DNA from: Paenibacillus sp. J23TS9
GTDB taxonomy: Bacteria; Bacillota; Bacilli; Paenibacillales; Paenibacillaceae
Direction of reading: 5' to 3'
Assembly (NCBI RefSeq): GCF_018403225.1
Contig: NZ_BOSG01000001.1
Location: forward strand, 2,542,001 to 2,606,000
DNA: 64,000 nt
The first letter of the stretch is position 1. Every line of letters begins with the position of its first letter. Of this stretch, positions 26,732 through 36,277 are shown in pieces. The notes under the pieces were generated by a model. That model did no database searches. It was given only the letters and a program-made list of their open reading frames with translations, and had not been told where the DNA came from. The position numbers and the translations under genes were made by a program.

Positions 26732-26764
26732 AGCTCCGCTCATCTCCCTTACCCGCTTTGTCCC

Positions 26765-26793
26765 ATCATATGAACAAGTCCATCGGAATATGA
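26765..26793 (-). promoter_or_regulatory. Sigma-E-like promoter of ylxY
   Basis: Minus strand: TCATATT (26787-26793), 14 bases and CATATGAT (26765-26772). The -35 matches the sigma-E consensus fully and the -10 in six of eight positions (CATACAnT type). Confidence 0.4.
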
Positions 26794-26837
26794 TATAGAG
26801 AAGAACGGCCGGACACCATCTGAATAACGGAAATTTG

Positions 26838-26874
26838 AAAAAAAAGAGCCAGAAGTGGTTACATTCTGCCTCTT
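26838..26874 (-). terminator. Intrinsic terminator after pnp
   Basis: AAGAG-CAGAA pairs with TTCTG-CTCTT around a nine-base loop, then a run of T on the minus strand. Confidence 0.85.
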
Positions 26875-26927
26875 TCGCAAGACCTGTCAGTCTTGTTGAA
26901 CTGTCATAAAATTGGATGTCGAACAGC

Positions 26928-29024
26928 TTACGCTTTGGTTTCTGCTGTCAACACGGCTTTACGGGACAGGTTGATACGACCCTGCTGGTCAATTTCGGTC
27001 ACCTTCACGGTAATCGAATCGCCAATAGCGACAACATCCTCAACCTTCGCCACACGCTCGGTGGACAATTGGGAAATGTGTACCAGACCCTCTTTGTTCG
27101 GAAGAATTTCGACGAAAGCTCCGAACTTCTCAACGCGTTTCACTGTGCCGACGTAAATTTCGCCAATCTGCACTTCACGAACGATGCCTTCGATAATGGA
27201 ACGAGCCTTCTTGTTCATTTCTTCGTTAGCGGAAGCGATGAATACGCGGCCATCCTGTTCAATATCAATTTTAACACCGGTTTCTTCAATAATCTTATTG
27301 ATGATTTTACCGCCTGCACCAATAACATCACGGATTTTGTCCGGGTTAATATTCATAACATCAATCTTAGGCGCATAAGGAGACAAAGATTCTCTTGGCT
27401 GCTTTATGGCTTCCATCATTTTACCCAGAATGAACATGCGTCCTTCTTTGGCCTGTTTCAGTGCATCCTGCAAAATCTGGCGGTCAATACCGTCAATTTT
27501 GATGTCCATCTGAATGGCGGTTACACCTTCTGCGGTACCGGCTACTTTAAAGTCCATATCACCCAGATGGTCTTCCATGCCTTGAATGTCCGTCAGAATG
27601 GATACATGCTCGCCGTCCTTGATCAGACCCATCGCCACACCTGCAACTGGAGCCTTGATCGGCACACCTGCATCCATCATGGCCAGTGTGCTTGCGCAAA
27701 TACTTGCCTGGGAAGTCGAACCGTTGGATTCCAGTACTTCAGAAACCAGACGAATGGTATAAGGGAATTCCGTTTCAGAAGGTATCACCTTAGACAATGC
27801 TCTTTCGCCTAGTGCGCCATGACCGATCTCGCGGCGTCCTGGTGCACGGAGCGGACGGGCTTCGCCAACACTGAACGGCGGGAAGTTGTAATGGTGCATA
27901 AACCGTTTGGTTTCCTGCAGGTCGATTCCATCGAGAATCTGCACGTCGCCAAGTGCTCCAAGCGTACATACGCTAAGCGCCTGTGTTTGACCGCGTGTAA
28001 ATAAACCGGTACCATGCGTCCGTGGCAGAATGCTGGTATCACATTCGATCGGACGGATTTCATCCAGTTTACGGCCGTCAGGACGAACCTTATCATGCGT
28101 GATCAGGCGTCTGACTTCTTCTTTTACAATATCATGGAGAACTTCTTTGACGTCGCCTAAGAGCTCAGGAGTCTCTATGTATTGCTGTTCAAAGTAAGTT
28201 ACGGTTTCATCGTTAATCGCATCAATGGCATCCTGACGTGCATGCTTCTCAGCTATGCGCACAGCTTCAACCAAACGGGCTTCCGCAAATTCACGAACCT
28301 GCTTGTTCGCTTCAGCGTCAACCGCATGCAGTTTGACTTCCATTTTCGCTTTGCCAACTTTTCCGACCAATTCTTCAATCACTGCAACGATTTTCTTGAT
28401 TTCGTCATGGCCGAACATAATTGCTTCCAGCATAATATCTTCCGGCACTTCGTTCGCTTCCGCTTCAACCATCATAATTGCATCTTTGGTACCGGAAACA
28501 ACCACGTACACGTCGCTGACTTCCTGCTGAGCAATGGTTGGGTTGATAATGAATTGTCCGTCGATACGACCAACCACTACACCGCCAATCGGACCATTAA
28601 ACGGCACATCAGAGATGCTGAGTGATGCCGATGTTCCGATCATTGCCGCGATTTCCGGTGAGCAATCCTGATCCACACTCATCACCAGATTAAGGACTTG
28701 TACATCATTACGGAATCCTTCAGGGAAGAGCGGACGGATTGGACGGTCCGTGAGACGGCTCGAAAGAATCGCCTTTTCACTTGGACGGCCTTCACGTTTG
28801 ATAAATCCTCCTGGAATTTTACCTACCGCATACAATCTTTCCTCATAGTTTACGGTCAGCGGAAAAAAGTCCAGGTCCTTAGGTTCACTTGAAGCAGTTA
28901 CAGTACAAAGAACAGCTGTTTCCCCATAACGGACCATCACAGCGCCATTGGCCTGCTTTGCGAGACGTCCCGTTTCAAGAATAAGGGGTCTTCCACCCAA
29001 CTGCATTTCAACACGACTTTCCAT
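26928..29024 (-). CDS. pnp: Polyribonucleotide nucleotidyltransferase
   Basis: 3'-to-5' phosphorolytic exoribonuclease of mRNA decay, a trimer. 698 residues: two RNase PH domains (about 5-220 and 310-540), a KH domain with [13 protein letters not shown] near 560, and an S1 RNA-binding domain (about 620-690, [20 protein letters not shown]). The ATG at 29024 gives [11 protein letters not shown] and follows AAAGGAGGG. It lies downstream of rpsO behind a long hairpin and is followed by its own terminator. Confidence 0.98.
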   Translation of the reverse strand: MESRVEMQLGGRPLILETGRLAKQANGAVMVRYGETAVLCTVTASSEPKDLDFFPLTVNYEERLYAVGKIPGGFIKREGRPSEKAILSSRLTDRPIRPLFPEGFRNDVQVLNLVMSVDQDCSPEIAAMIGTSASLSISDVPFNGPIGGVVVGRIDGQFIINPTIAQQEVSDVYVVVSGTKDAIMMVEAEANEVPEDIMLEAIMFGHDEIKKIVAVIEELVGKVGKAKMEVKLHAVDAEANKQVREFAEARLVEAVRIAEKHARQDAIDAINDETVTYFEQQYIETPELLGDVKEVLHDIVKEEVRRLITHDKVRPDGRKLDEIRPIECDTSILPRTHGTGLFTRGQTQALSVCTLGALGDVQILDGIDLQETKRFMHHYNFPPFSVGEARPLRAPGRREIGHGALGERALSKVIPSETEFPYTIRLVSEVLESNGSTSQASICASTLAMMDAGVPIKAPVAGVAMGLIKDGEHVSILTDIQGMEDHLGDMDFKVAGTAEGVTAIQMDIKIDGIDRQILQDALKQAKEGRMFILGKMMEAIKQPRESLSPYAPKIDVMNINPDKIRDVIGAGGKIINKIIEETGVKIDIEQDGRVFIASANEEMNKKARSIIEGIVREVQIGEIYVGTVKRVEKFGAFVEILPNKEGLVHISQLSTERVAKVEDVVAIGDSITVKVTEIDQQGRINLSRKAVLTAETKA

Positions 29025-29086
29025 GAAATCCCTCCTTTTCATTACACATTATTCCCAGCTTTGGGTGAATTCATATAAGGCCTGCA

Positions 29087-29153
29087 TAAAAAGCAACCCG
29101 GTTGCCACCGCTGTCACTCCTAAAAGGACAAACGGTGAACAACCAGGCTGCTT
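29087..29153 (-). terminator. Terminator/long hairpin between rpsO and pnp
   Basis: AGCAGCCTGGTTG pairs with CAACCGGGTTGCT (two wobbles) around about 39 bases, then TTTTTATG on the minus strand. It would end rpsO transcripts and partly uncouple pnp. Confidence 0.7.
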
Positions 29154-29172
29154 TAAGTAGACCATACGGATA

Positions 29173-29442
29173 TTAACGACGCAATCCGAGTTTTTCAATC
29201 AGAGCGCTATAACGTCTAACATCTTTGTTTTTCAAGTATGCCAACAGCTTACGGCGTTGACCAACCATTTTCAACAATCCACGACGGGAATGGTGATCTT
29301 TCTTGTGCGTACGCAAGTGATCAGTCAGGTTGACAATGTTCTCCGTAAGGATAGCAATTTGCACCTCTGGAGATCCTGTATCGGACTCATGAGTTTTGTG
29401 CTCTTCGATCAGTTGTTGTTTACGTTCTTGAGTTAATGCCAT
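29173..29442 (-). CDS. rpsO: 30S ribosomal protein S15
   Basis: 89 residues, the normal size. It starts [14 protein letters not shown] and holds the S15 signature around [20 protein letters not shown]. It binds 16S rRNA early in 30S assembly. The ATG at 29442 has a perfect AAGGAGGTGA site. A promoter and a leader of about 100 bases precede it, which may allow autoregulation by S15. It is followed by pnp, as in many bacteria. Confidence 0.98.
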   Translation of the reverse strand: MALTQERKQQLIEEHKTHESDTGSPEVQIAILTENIVNLTDHLRTHKKDHHSRRGLLKMVGQRRKLLAYLKNKDVRRYSALIEKLGLRR

Positions 29443-29548
29443 CCTATTCACCTCCTTAAAATATATAATCGCCGTTAGCCTCGTTACCGTCGGTGAGATC
29501 GAGTAACCAAGCCAAGGTTATATGCCACTGTCTCCAGCGACGTTTATC

Positions 29549-29578
29549 AGTATAGCATACTTCACCGGAAAAAGTAAA
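29549..29578 (-). promoter_or_regulatory. Promoter of rpsO
   Basis: Minus strand: TTTACT (29573-29578), an 18-base spacer and TATACT (29549-29554). It starts a leader of about 100 bases before the rpsO ATG. Confidence 0.55.
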
Positions 29579-29594
29579 TGATAGCCAAACATGA

Positions 29595-30542
29595 TTATTT
29601 GGACGAGTCCAAAATCCGTCTGGCCGTGTCGGCATCTGCCTGGATTTGAGCAACCAGCTCCTGGATGGAAGGGAATTTCCGTTCCGGCCGAATATAGGAG
29701 ATCAGTTCTACAGTCAACTGCTCGCCATAAATATCACGGTCGAAATCCAGAAGATGAACCTCAAAGCTCGGTGCAGTCACACCTTCTTGAAAAGTCGGTT
29801 TTACACCTAAATTCATCACGCCGGACAACCATTCCCCCTGAACCAGGGAACGGACGGCATAAACGCCCTTGGCAGGAACCACAAACTTATCTTCAATCCG
29901 TAAGTTTGCCGTTGGAAAACCGATGGTTCTTCCACGTTTGTCTCCGTCAATCACTTCGCCCCGAAGGCGGTAAGGATGTCCAAGCAGCCGGTTTGCCTCT
30001 TCCAATTCGCCGGTTTGCAGTGCTTTGCGAATCGCAGAGCTGCTCACCTTTTCACCTTCCTGCTCGAAAGGCGGGATAATCTCCACATTCATTTTCCCAT
30101 TTCCAAGCTCACGCAGCATCTCCGCATGTCCCTCGCCCTTATGGCCGAATCGGAAGTCGAAACCTACAATTGCAGTTTGGACGCCCAATGTCAGTAGCAT
30201 CCCTTCCACAAAAGCTTGCGGGCTCAGCTGGGAAAAGGATTCGCTAAATTCCACCACATAGAGAAGATCTACGCCCATTGCAGCAAGCAGCTCCTGCTTT
30301 TCTTGCAAAGGAGTCAGGTTGCCTTCATAGTTCCCCTTCTTCATTACATCCTTCGGATGAGGATGAAAGGTCATCACTGCGGATGGAATTCCCTTTTGCT
30401 GAGCGAGCCGAACCGCAGAAGTTATGACACTCGCATGTCCCTGATGCACACCATCGAATTGTCCGATCGCAGCAATTTGCGGACCCGCATTCTCTTCGAT
30501 AATGCCAGCGGTTAGAGGATAGGATAAATTTACAGTCTTCAC
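29595..30542 (-). CDS. ribF: Bifunctional riboflavin kinase/FAD synthetase
   Basis: Converts riboflavin to FMN and then FAD. 315 residues: N-terminal nucleotidyltransferase domain with GQFDGVHQGH near 27-36 and SSSAIRKAL near 170, and C-terminal riboflavin kinase domain with GRTIGFPTANL and GVMNLGVKPTF. I chose the GTG at 30542 because it has AGGTGAG at good spacing; the open frame extends 41 codons further up into unrelated sequence. It lies 40 bases after truB, as ribC does in Bacillus. Confidence 0.95.
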   Translation of the reverse strand: MKTVNLSYPLTAGIIEENAGPQIAAIGQFDGVHQGHASVITSAVRLAQQKGIPSAVMTFHPHPKDVMKKGNYEGNLTPLQEKQELLAAMGVDLLYVVEFSESFSQLSPQAFVEGMLLTLGVQTAIVGFDFRFGHKGEGHAEMLRELGNGKMNVEIIPPFEQEGEKVSSSAIRKALQTGELEEANRLLGHPYRLRGEVIDGDKRGRTIGFPTANLRIEDKFVVPAKGVYAVRSLVQGEWLSGVMNLGVKPTFQEGVTAPSFEVHLLDFDRDIYGEQLTVELISYIRPERKFPSIQELVAQIQADADTARRILDSSK

Positions 30543-30582
30543 AACGTTCTCACCTGCAATTCGATTTTGATATCCAGTAAGA

Positions 30583-31500
30583 TCATATCTCCGGTAAGAA
30601 TACCTTGACCGGTGCGATTGCCCCTGTTTCTTCCTGCTTTTCAAAGATACCCAGGAATAGGCCATCGCTATTATATAGCCGGATACTGCCTTCAGTTGTC
30701 ACCTCTGGCGCAACGGCTCTGCTTGAAAGTCGCTGACCCTGCATAGCCGCAGCAGACTTGTCATCCGAAACCGTGTGGGCAGGCAGATGCCGGATCGCAT
30801 GGTCCACCTTAATCAGATGTTCCTGAAGCTCGCCAGCTTGCATTAACCGCTCGATTTCTTCGAGAGTCAGACATTCCGCAGCAGAAATGCCGGCAGACAC
30901 TGTTCTTGTCAGCTTCACCATCGTCGCCGGAAGACCGAGAGCCCGTCCGATATCTACACAAAGCGTCCGAATGTAAGTTCCTTTAGAGCAAAGCGCTCTG
31001 AAAGATACATCCAGAAACGGCCCATTCCACTCATAATCTTTCATTTCTATTTCGTATATCGTCACTTCACGGCTTTTACGTTCAACGGTCTTCCCTTCAC
31101 GTGCCAGCTCGTAAAGACGTTTTCCATCAACCTTAACCGCAGAATACATCGGAGGAACCTGGGAAATGGTGCCCCGAAACGTTTCCAGCACCTTCCCAAC
31201 CTCCGCAGGCGTGACGGATACCTGATCAGCTTGCTCAATAATATTGCCCGTTAAGTCCTCCGTATCTGTAGCCAATCCCAGCCGGAGAGTCGCCTCATAC
31301 TCCTTCGGGAGCTCCTGCATGTATTCCACGACTCTAGTAGCTCTGCCAAGACAAAGCGGCAGCACGCCCGTCACTTCCGGATCCAATGTCCCCGTATGAC
31401 CTATACGCTTCATTTTCAGAATACGTCGTGTTCTGGCTACGACATCATGAGAAGTCATACCTGCCGGTTTATCAACCGCCAAAACCCCTTCAAGACTCAT
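30583..31500 (-). CDS. truB: tRNA pseudouridine(55) synthase
   Basis: Makes the universal pseudouridine-55 in the T-loop of tRNAs. 305 residues with the catalytic Asp D40 in HTGTLDPEVTGVLPL, the KPAGMTSHD opening and a small C-terminal PUA-like extension. The ATG at 31500 overlaps the nrnA stop (ATGA), so the two are translationally coupled. Confidence 0.97.
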   Translation of the reverse strand: MSLEGVLAVDKPAGMTSHDVVARTRRILKMKRIGHTGTLDPEVTGVLPLCLGRATRVVEYMQELPKEYEATLRLGLATDTEDLTGNIIEQADQVSVTPAEVGKVLETFRGTISQVPPMYSAVKVDGKRLYELAREGKTVERKSREVTIYEIEMKDYEWNGPFLDVSFRALCSKGTYIRTLCVDIGRALGLPATMVKLTRTVSAGISAAECLTLEEIERLMQAGELQEHLIKVDHAIRHLPAHTVSDDKSAAAMQGQRLSSRAVAPEVTTEGSIRLYNSDGLFLGIFEKQEETGAIAPVKVFLPEI

Positions 31501-32474
31501 AATTGTGATTTCACCCGCTCTACTACCTGTTGAATAATGGTTTCCAGAGAACCTTCAATACGACAGCCTGCTGCTCGGACATGTCCGCCGCCTCCAAAGC
31601 TTTGTGCAAGGGCCGCAACATCAACTTTGCCTGCCGAACGAAGACTTACTTTCACCGCGTTCTCATGAATAACTTTAAATAAAATGCCTACTTCAACGCC
31701 ATGGATATTGCGGGGATAATTCACAATCCCCTCAAGATCCTCATTCACCGCACCCGTTTCCGCCATATGTTCAGGCGTGACATGAACCCAGCAAATTTTC
31801 CCGTCAGACGTCATCTGAAGTGTGTTCAGCGCCTTCACAAGCACTTTCATTTGCGGGAAGGTCATTGCCTCAAGCAGATTTTCGGATAATTCAGGCCCGT
31901 TTACTCCGTACCCCAGCAATTCTGAGGCAATGCGCATCACCTTGGGAGAGGTGTTTGCATAGCGGAATCCTCCTGTGTCCGTCAAAAGCCCTGTATATAT
32001 GGCCGACGCGATATCGGTCGTCCATCTGAATTCAAAGGCTTGAATCAAATCATACAGAATTTCGGCGGTCGCAGCAGCTTCCGGTTTGATCAGTGTCGCG
32101 CTTCCATATCCGTTGTTCGTCGGATGATGGTCAATATTCAGGATCAGCGCATCCTCTTCAAAATACTGGGCTGTCTGTCCCACTCTGCCAAAGTCGGCGC
32201 AATCCACACATATAACATGCTTGAACATGCGGTCTGGCGGCTCAAGCTCCATATTCACGATCTGATCGGATAACAACAAAAAGCGCATCCGCTCCGGAAT
32301 GGGCCCTTCATTGATTAGAGTGAATTTTTTGCCCAGACATGAGAGAAGCCAGCCCACTCCAACGGTGGAACTGACTGCATCTCCATCTGGCTGAATATGC
32401 GACACTACTAGAAAATCATCAAGCCCCAGCAGAAATTGCTTCGCCTGCTCGAGCGACTGTTCATAGGTCTGCAT
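31497..32474 (-). CDS. nrnA: DHH phosphoesterase, NrnA type (oligoribonuclease/pAp phosphatase)
   Basis: 325 residues of a DHH/DHHA1 protein. Motifs are HIQPDGDAVSS (26-36), the DHH motif NIDHHPTNNGYG (near 112-123) and GGGHVRAAG near 299. The family degrades short RNA oligomers and dephosphorylates pAp. In B. subtilis the orthologous ytqI is elsewhere; here it is inserted between rbfA and truB and coupled to truB. ATG at 32474 follows AAAAGGAG. Upstream is a 45-bp tandem repeat. Confidence 0.92.
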   Translation of the reverse strand: MQTYEQSLEQAKQFLLGLDDFLVVSHIQPDGDAVSSTVGVGWLLSCLGKKFTLINEGPIPERMRFLLLSDQIVNMELEPPDRMFKHVICVDCADFGRVGQTAQYFEEDALILNIDHHPTNNGYGSATLIKPEAAATAEILYDLIQAFEFRWTTDIASAIYTGLLTDTGGFRYANTSPKVMRIASELLGYGVNGPELSENLLEAMTFPQMKVLVKALNTLQMTSDGKICWVHVTPEHMAETGAVNEDLEGIVNYPRNIHGVEVGILFKVIHENAVKVSLRSAGKVDVAALAQSFGGGGHVRAAGCRIEGSLETIIQQVVERVKSQL

Positions 32475-32497
32475 TGCCTTCTCCTTTTAAAACCGTA

Positions 32498-32587
32498 TTT
32501 ACATAAATTGAACTAAAGACGATAAATCTTCACTTCATTTTATTTACATAAATTGAACTAAAGACGAAAAATCTTTAGTTCATTTTA
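32498..32587. repeat. Two tandem 45-bp repeats, each able to form a hairpin
   Basis: Copies at 32498-32542 and 32543-32587 both start ATTTACATAAATTGAACTAA. In copy 2, GAACTAAAGA (32556-32565) and TCTTTAGTTC (32573-32582) form a perfect 10-bp stem with a 7-base loop; in copy 1 the stem has mismatches. It fills the gap between rbfA and nrnA. Confidence 0.85.
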
Positions 32588-32588
32588 T

Positions 32589-32942
32589 TTAGTTCGAGTC
32601 GTTCTTGCCAATCTCACCGAGGAGTTTTTCGATGTGACTGCCGTATGCGATCGATTCGTCGAACTTGAAGATCAACTCCGGTGTGTGCCGGAGGCGAACC
32701 CGCTTGCCGAGCTCAGAACGGAGAAAACCATTTGCTTTCTCCAGAGCTTTCAGCGAATTCACTTTTTGTTCTTCATCTCCCAGCACGCTGAGATAAATCT
32801 TGGCTTGGGATAGATCATTTGTTACATCCACGCCGGTTACGGTCAGGAAACCGATGCGTGGATCTTTCAATTCACTTTGAATGAGTTGGCTCAGTTCTTT
32901 TTTGATCTGTTCACCAACACGCCCAACACGTATTTTAGCCAT
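32589..32942 (-). CDS. rbfA: Ribosome-binding factor A
   Basis: A small KH-type protein (117 residues) that helps mature the 16S rRNA 5' end in 30S subunits and supports growth in the cold. It has the family pattern: [20 protein letters not shown], then [14 protein letters not shown] and [20 protein letters not shown] at 32942 follows AGAGGTGA. It directly follows infB by 18 bases, with no ylxP gene between them as there is in B. subtilis. Confidence 0.97.
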   Translation of the reverse strand: MAKIRVGRVGEQIKKELSQLIQSELKDPRIGFLTVTGVDVTNDLSQAKIYLSVLGDEEQKVNSLKALEKANGFLRSELGKRVRLRHTPELIFKFDESIAYGSHIEKLLGEIGKNDSN

Positions 32943-32960
32943 ATCTGTTCACCTCTTTAC

Positions 32961-35633
32961 CTACTTGCGCTCGACGGTCTCCATGATGAATGCCTCGATA
33001 ACGTCGCCTTCCTTAAGGTCATTATAGCCCTGAAGGGTAATACCGCATTCATATCCTTGGGCAACTTCTTTAGCATCATCCTTGAAGCGCTTGAGCGTAT
33101 CAATTTTGCCCTCATGAATAACGATGGATTCGCGGATCAGGCGCATTTCGGCATTGCGCGCAATTTTGCCTTGAGTGACCATACAGCCGGCAATCGTGCC
33201 CACTTTGCTGATTTTAAACAGATTGCGGACTTCCGCGTGGCCAATCACAACTTCTTTATATTCAGGATCCAGCATGCCCTTCATAGCCTGCTCAATTTCT
33301 TCAATAACATTGTAAATGACGCGGTGCAGACGAATATCCACTTTTTCCTGTTCTGCTGTTGCTCCGGCTTGCGGATCCGGACGGACGTTAAAGCCGATAA
33401 CGATCGCGTTCGATGCAGCTGCAAGAATAATGTCGGATTCGGTAATCGCTCCGGCACCACTGTGGATGATTTTAACGCGTACGCCCTCTACTTCAATTTT
33501 GGACAGAGAGCTTTTCAGCGCTTCAACCGTACCTTGAACATCACCTTTGATAATGACATTCAAATCTTTAATCTCACCGTCTTTGATGTGCTGGAACAGA
33601 TCATCCAGCGTTACGCGCACATTACTGCCCAGATCAGATTGACGCTGTGTAATGGAACGCTTCTCAGCGATGGAACGTGCTTTACGCTCATCTTCAAACA
33701 TCATAAACGGATCGCCTGCTTGAGGAACCTCAGTCAAGCCCGTGATTTCAACCGGTGTGGAAGGTCCCGCTTCTTTCAGACGACGGCCTTTATCGTTGAC
33801 CATCGCACGAACACGTCCAAAGCAGTTACCTGCAACGAAAGCATCTCCGACTCTCAGGGTACCATTCTGCACCAGAATCCGTGCAACTGGACCGCGTCCT
33901 TTATCAAGCTCAGCCTCAATGACTGCGCCACGAGCGCGTTTGTCCGGATTGGCTTTGTAGTCGTTGACCTCGGATACGAGCAAAATCATCTCCAGCAAGT
34001 CTTCAAGTCCCATTTTCTGTTTTGCTGATACGTTAACGAAAATGGTGTCGCCGCCCCATTCTTCAGGAACCAGGCCGTATTCGGTCAGTTCTTGCTTCAC
34101 TTTATCCGGATTAGCATCCGGTTTGTCAATTTTGTTCACCGCTACGATAATTGGCAGTTCTGCCGCTTTCGCATGGTTAACAGCTTCAACCGTTTGTGGC
34201 ATCACGCCGTCATCGGCTGCAACGACGATAATGGTAATATCCGTAATCTGTGCACCACGCGCACGCATTGCCGTAAAGGCTTCGTGACCAGGTGTATCCA
34301 GGAAAGTAATCTTTTTGTTGTTGATTTCAACCTGATATGCACCGATATGCTGCGTGATTCCGCCTGCTTCGCCGCCCGTTACATTCGTGGAACGGATCGC
34401 ATCCAGAAGTGTTGTTTTACCATGGTCAACGTGACCCATAATGGTAACAACTGGCGGACGAGCTTTCAGATCGGCTGGATCGTCATTTTCTTCCGTTGTT
34501 TCGAAGCGGTCATCTTCAAGCACGATTTTCACTTCAACTTCAACACCGAATTCTCCGGCGAGCAGCAAGATCGTATCAATATCAAGCTCCTGGTTAATGG
34601 TAGCCATGACACCCATCAGGATCAGCTTCTTAATAACCTCGGAAGCGTCCTTATGAAGCAGTTTGGCGGTTTCACCAACGGTCATTGTACCACGCACAAT
34701 GATTTTCTTCGGTGTGTTATCGATTTTTTCACGTGGCGGCTGGTTGGACTGTCTGCCTCTGTTGTTCTTGCCTCCACGATTGTTATTGCGGTTGAATGAA
34801 CCTGATTTATTACCGTCTTCAAAGCGTCTGGAGCCTCCGCCTTTACCACGGTTTTGGTTTTGGTTCTGACCTTGACTGCGGTTACCGCCGCGGTTGTCGT
34901 TAGATGCACCGCCTTCAGGACGAGTCCCTGTCTGCGGTGGACGGTTTCCGGACTGTTGAGGTCTGCCCTGACTATTAGCGCTTGGACGCTGTCCACCGGA
35001 TTGCTGAGGACGGCCCTGACTGTTGGTGCTTGGACGCTGTCCACCGGACTGCTGTCCGCTTGGACCACGGTTTGCACCGCCTTGTCCTGTACCCTGAGGA
35101 CGTCCGCCTTGGGATGATCCCTGGCTGCGGTTGCCTGCATTCGGACCTGCACCTTGGCTGCGGCCGCCTGTTCCATTTTGGCCTTGCGGTCTGCCGTTTG
35201 ACTGTCCGCCTTGGCTCGGACTGGTGTTCGTTCTACGGGAATCTTGCCCGCTTTGGGTTCTCTGGGAACCAGTTTGTGTGGTTGTATTTGGTTTATTATT
35301 CATACTTACCTGCTTTTCCTGTTGTTTTTGGGGTTGGCTTTGGCCTGCTGGCCTGCTGCCCTGATTATTTTCTGCCCGGTTGTCATTTTTTATAGAAGAT
35401 GTATTAGCTGTCGTTTGAACTTCCCCGCTTTCTCTTTTCGCAGCGGCATTCGATTTGATATCTCGAAAAAATTGTTCCACTTTAGAGACTGAACCATTCT
35501 CCATCACGCTCATATGATTGTTGACGGGAATATCCAATCTTTTCAAAATGGTAATAATTTCTTTGCTGCTCATATTTAGTGATTTGGCATATTCGTACAC
35601 ACGCAGTTTATCTTTACTGTCTTGTTTACTCAA
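32961..35633 (-). CDS. infB: Translation initiation factor IF-2
   Basis: GTPase that brings initiator tRNA to the 30S subunit and promotes subunit joining. 890 residues: a short N-terminal IF2_N subdomain (1-55), a long Gly/Gln/Arg/Asn/Ser-rich low-complexity stretch (about 85-305) with 16-residue repeats, a second IF2_N domain, then the GTPase core with GHVDHGKTT near 399, DTPGHE and NKID, and the C-terminal fMet-tRNA-binding domains. The TTG at 35633 follows GGAGGTGGA and overlaps the ylxQ end by eight bases. Confidence 0.97.
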   Translation of the reverse strand: MSKQDSKDKLRVYEYAKSLNMSSKEIITILKRLDIPVNNHMSVMENGSVSKVEQFFRDIKSNAAAKRESGEVQTTANTSSIKNDNRAENNQGSRPAGQSQPQKQQEKQVSMNNKPNTTTQTGSQRTQSGQDSRRTNTSPSQGGQSNGRPQGQNGTGGRSQGAGPNAGNRSQGSSQGGRPQGTGQGGANRGPSGQQSGGQRPSTNSQGRPQQSGGQRPSANSQGRPQQSGNRPPQTGTRPEGGASNDNRGGNRSQGQNQNQNRGKGGGSRRFEDGNKSGSFNRNNNRGGKNNRGRQSNQPPREKIDNTPKKIIVRGTMTVGETAKLLHKDASEVIKKLILMGVMATINQELDIDTILLLAGEFGVEVEVKIVLEDDRFETTEENDDPADLKARPPVVTIMGHVDHGKTTLLDAIRSTNVTGGEAGGITQHIGAYQVEINNKKITFLDTPGHEAFTAMRARGAQITDITIIVVAADDGVMPQTVEAVNHAKAAELPIIVAVNKIDKPDANPDKVKQELTEYGLVPEEWGGDTIFVNVSAKQKMGLEDLLEMILLVSEVNDYKANPDKRARGAVIEAELDKGRGPVARILVQNGTLRVGDAFVAGNCFGRVRAMVNDKGRRLKEAGPSTPVEITGLTEVPQAGDPFMMFEDERKARSIAEKRSITQRQSDLGSNVRVTLDDLFQHIKDGEIKDLNVIIKGDVQGTVEALKSSLSKIEVEGVRVKIIHSGAGAITESDIILAAASNAIVIGFNVRPDPQAGATAEQEKVDIRLHRVIYNVIEEIEQAMKGMLDPEYKEVVIGHAEVRNLFKISKVGTIAGCMVTQGKIARNAEMRLIRESIVIHEGKIDTLKRFKDDAKEVAQGYECGITLQGYNDLKEGDVIEAFIMETVERK
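34940..35048. repeat. 48-bp tandem repeat inside infB
   Basis: The segment beginning CTTGGACGCTGTCCACCGGA occurs at 34981 and again at 35029. It encodes two copies of a 16-residue Arg/Pro/Gln/Ser/Gly-rich unit ([11 protein letters not shown] type), with a third partial unit. Confidence 0.7.
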
Positions 35634-35949
35634 TATACTCCACCTCCGACATTATCTCCAAGCTTTTGGAGATCATTTCTGCGAATCCTTGATCCGTAAT
35701 TGCGAGCACAACTCTTTCGGGTTTACCGATGCTTGTGCCCAAACTTTCGCGGTCAAATCCGATCACCAGAGGGATGTTGTATGTTCCACATTTATCGCGG
35801 AACTTTTTCTGTGTATTTGCTGAGGCGTCACCCGCAAGTATGACTAGCTTTGCTTCAGAGGACCGTATCGCTTTCAGCACAATTTCATCACCGGTTTTAA
35901 TCTTTCCCGCTCGCATGGCAAGACCGAGACGGGAGAAAAACTTATTCAT
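35626..35949 (-). CDS. ylxQ: L7Ae/L30e-family ribosomal-like protein YlxQ
   Basis: 107 residues of an L7Ae-type RNA-binding fold ([21 protein letters not shown], then [17 protein letters not shown]). The exact RNA target is unknown; relatives bind kink-turns. The ATG at 35949 follows GGGGAG and overlaps ylxR by eight bases; its own end overlaps infB by eight. The tight overlaps indicate translational coupling through the nusA operon. Confidence 0.93.
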   Translation of the reverse strand: MNKFFSRLGLAMRAGKIKTGDEIVLKAIRSSEAKLVILAGDASANTQKKFRDKCGTYNIPLVIGFDRESLGTSIGKPERVVLAITDQGFAEMISKSLEIMSEVEYIE

Positions 35950-36253
35950 CGCCCGAACTCCCCTTGACCGCCAGGAACTCATCCTCCACCGAAATAAAGT
36001 CTTCGGCAAGCTGTTCATAAATCTCCGGTTTCACATGATGCTTCAAGGCACGATCCAGTGATTTGTTTTTTTGTGCCAGCTTAAAACATGAAACTTTACC
36101 GCACAGATAGGCACCTCGGCCCGACTTCTTGCCAGTCAGGTCAATCAGCACTTCGTCTTCTGGTGTCTTCACAATACGGATCAGTTCTTTCTTTGGCATC
36201 ATTTCCTGGCACGCCACGCATTTGCGCAGCGGCACTTTTCTTTGCTTCATCAT
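35942..36253 (-). CDS. ylxR: YlxR (DUF448), RNase P modulator family
   Basis: 103 residues. It has the family landmarks RKCVACQEM near 10-18 and GRGAYLCGKVSC near 45-56, four Cys in CxxC-like spacing that may aid folding. YlxR has been described as a modulator of RNase P (RnpM) and as an RNA- or DNA-binding regulator. ATG at 36253 follows GGAGG. It lies between nusA and ylxQ. Confidence 0.92.
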   Translation of the reverse strand: MMKQRKVPLRKCVACQEMMPKKELIRIVKTPEDEVLIDLTGKKSGRGAYLCGKVSCFKLAQKNKSLDRALKHHVKPEIYEQLAEDFISVEDEFLAVKGSSGDE

Positions 36254-36277
36254 GGCGTGGCCTCCGTCCCTGTAATA

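Noticed and set aside
26916..27812. Open frame of 298 codons on the plus strand opposite pnp
   Set aside because: Antisense shadow of the pnp KH/S1 region, without a start site.
30543..30582. FMN riboswitch before ribF
   Set aside because: Only 40 bases separate truB and ribF, so there is no room for one.
32877..34028. Open frame of 383 codons on the plus strand opposite infB
   Set aside because: It is antisense to the conserved core of IF-2, has no recognisable domain or ribosome binding site, and is explained by the codon bias of the real gene.
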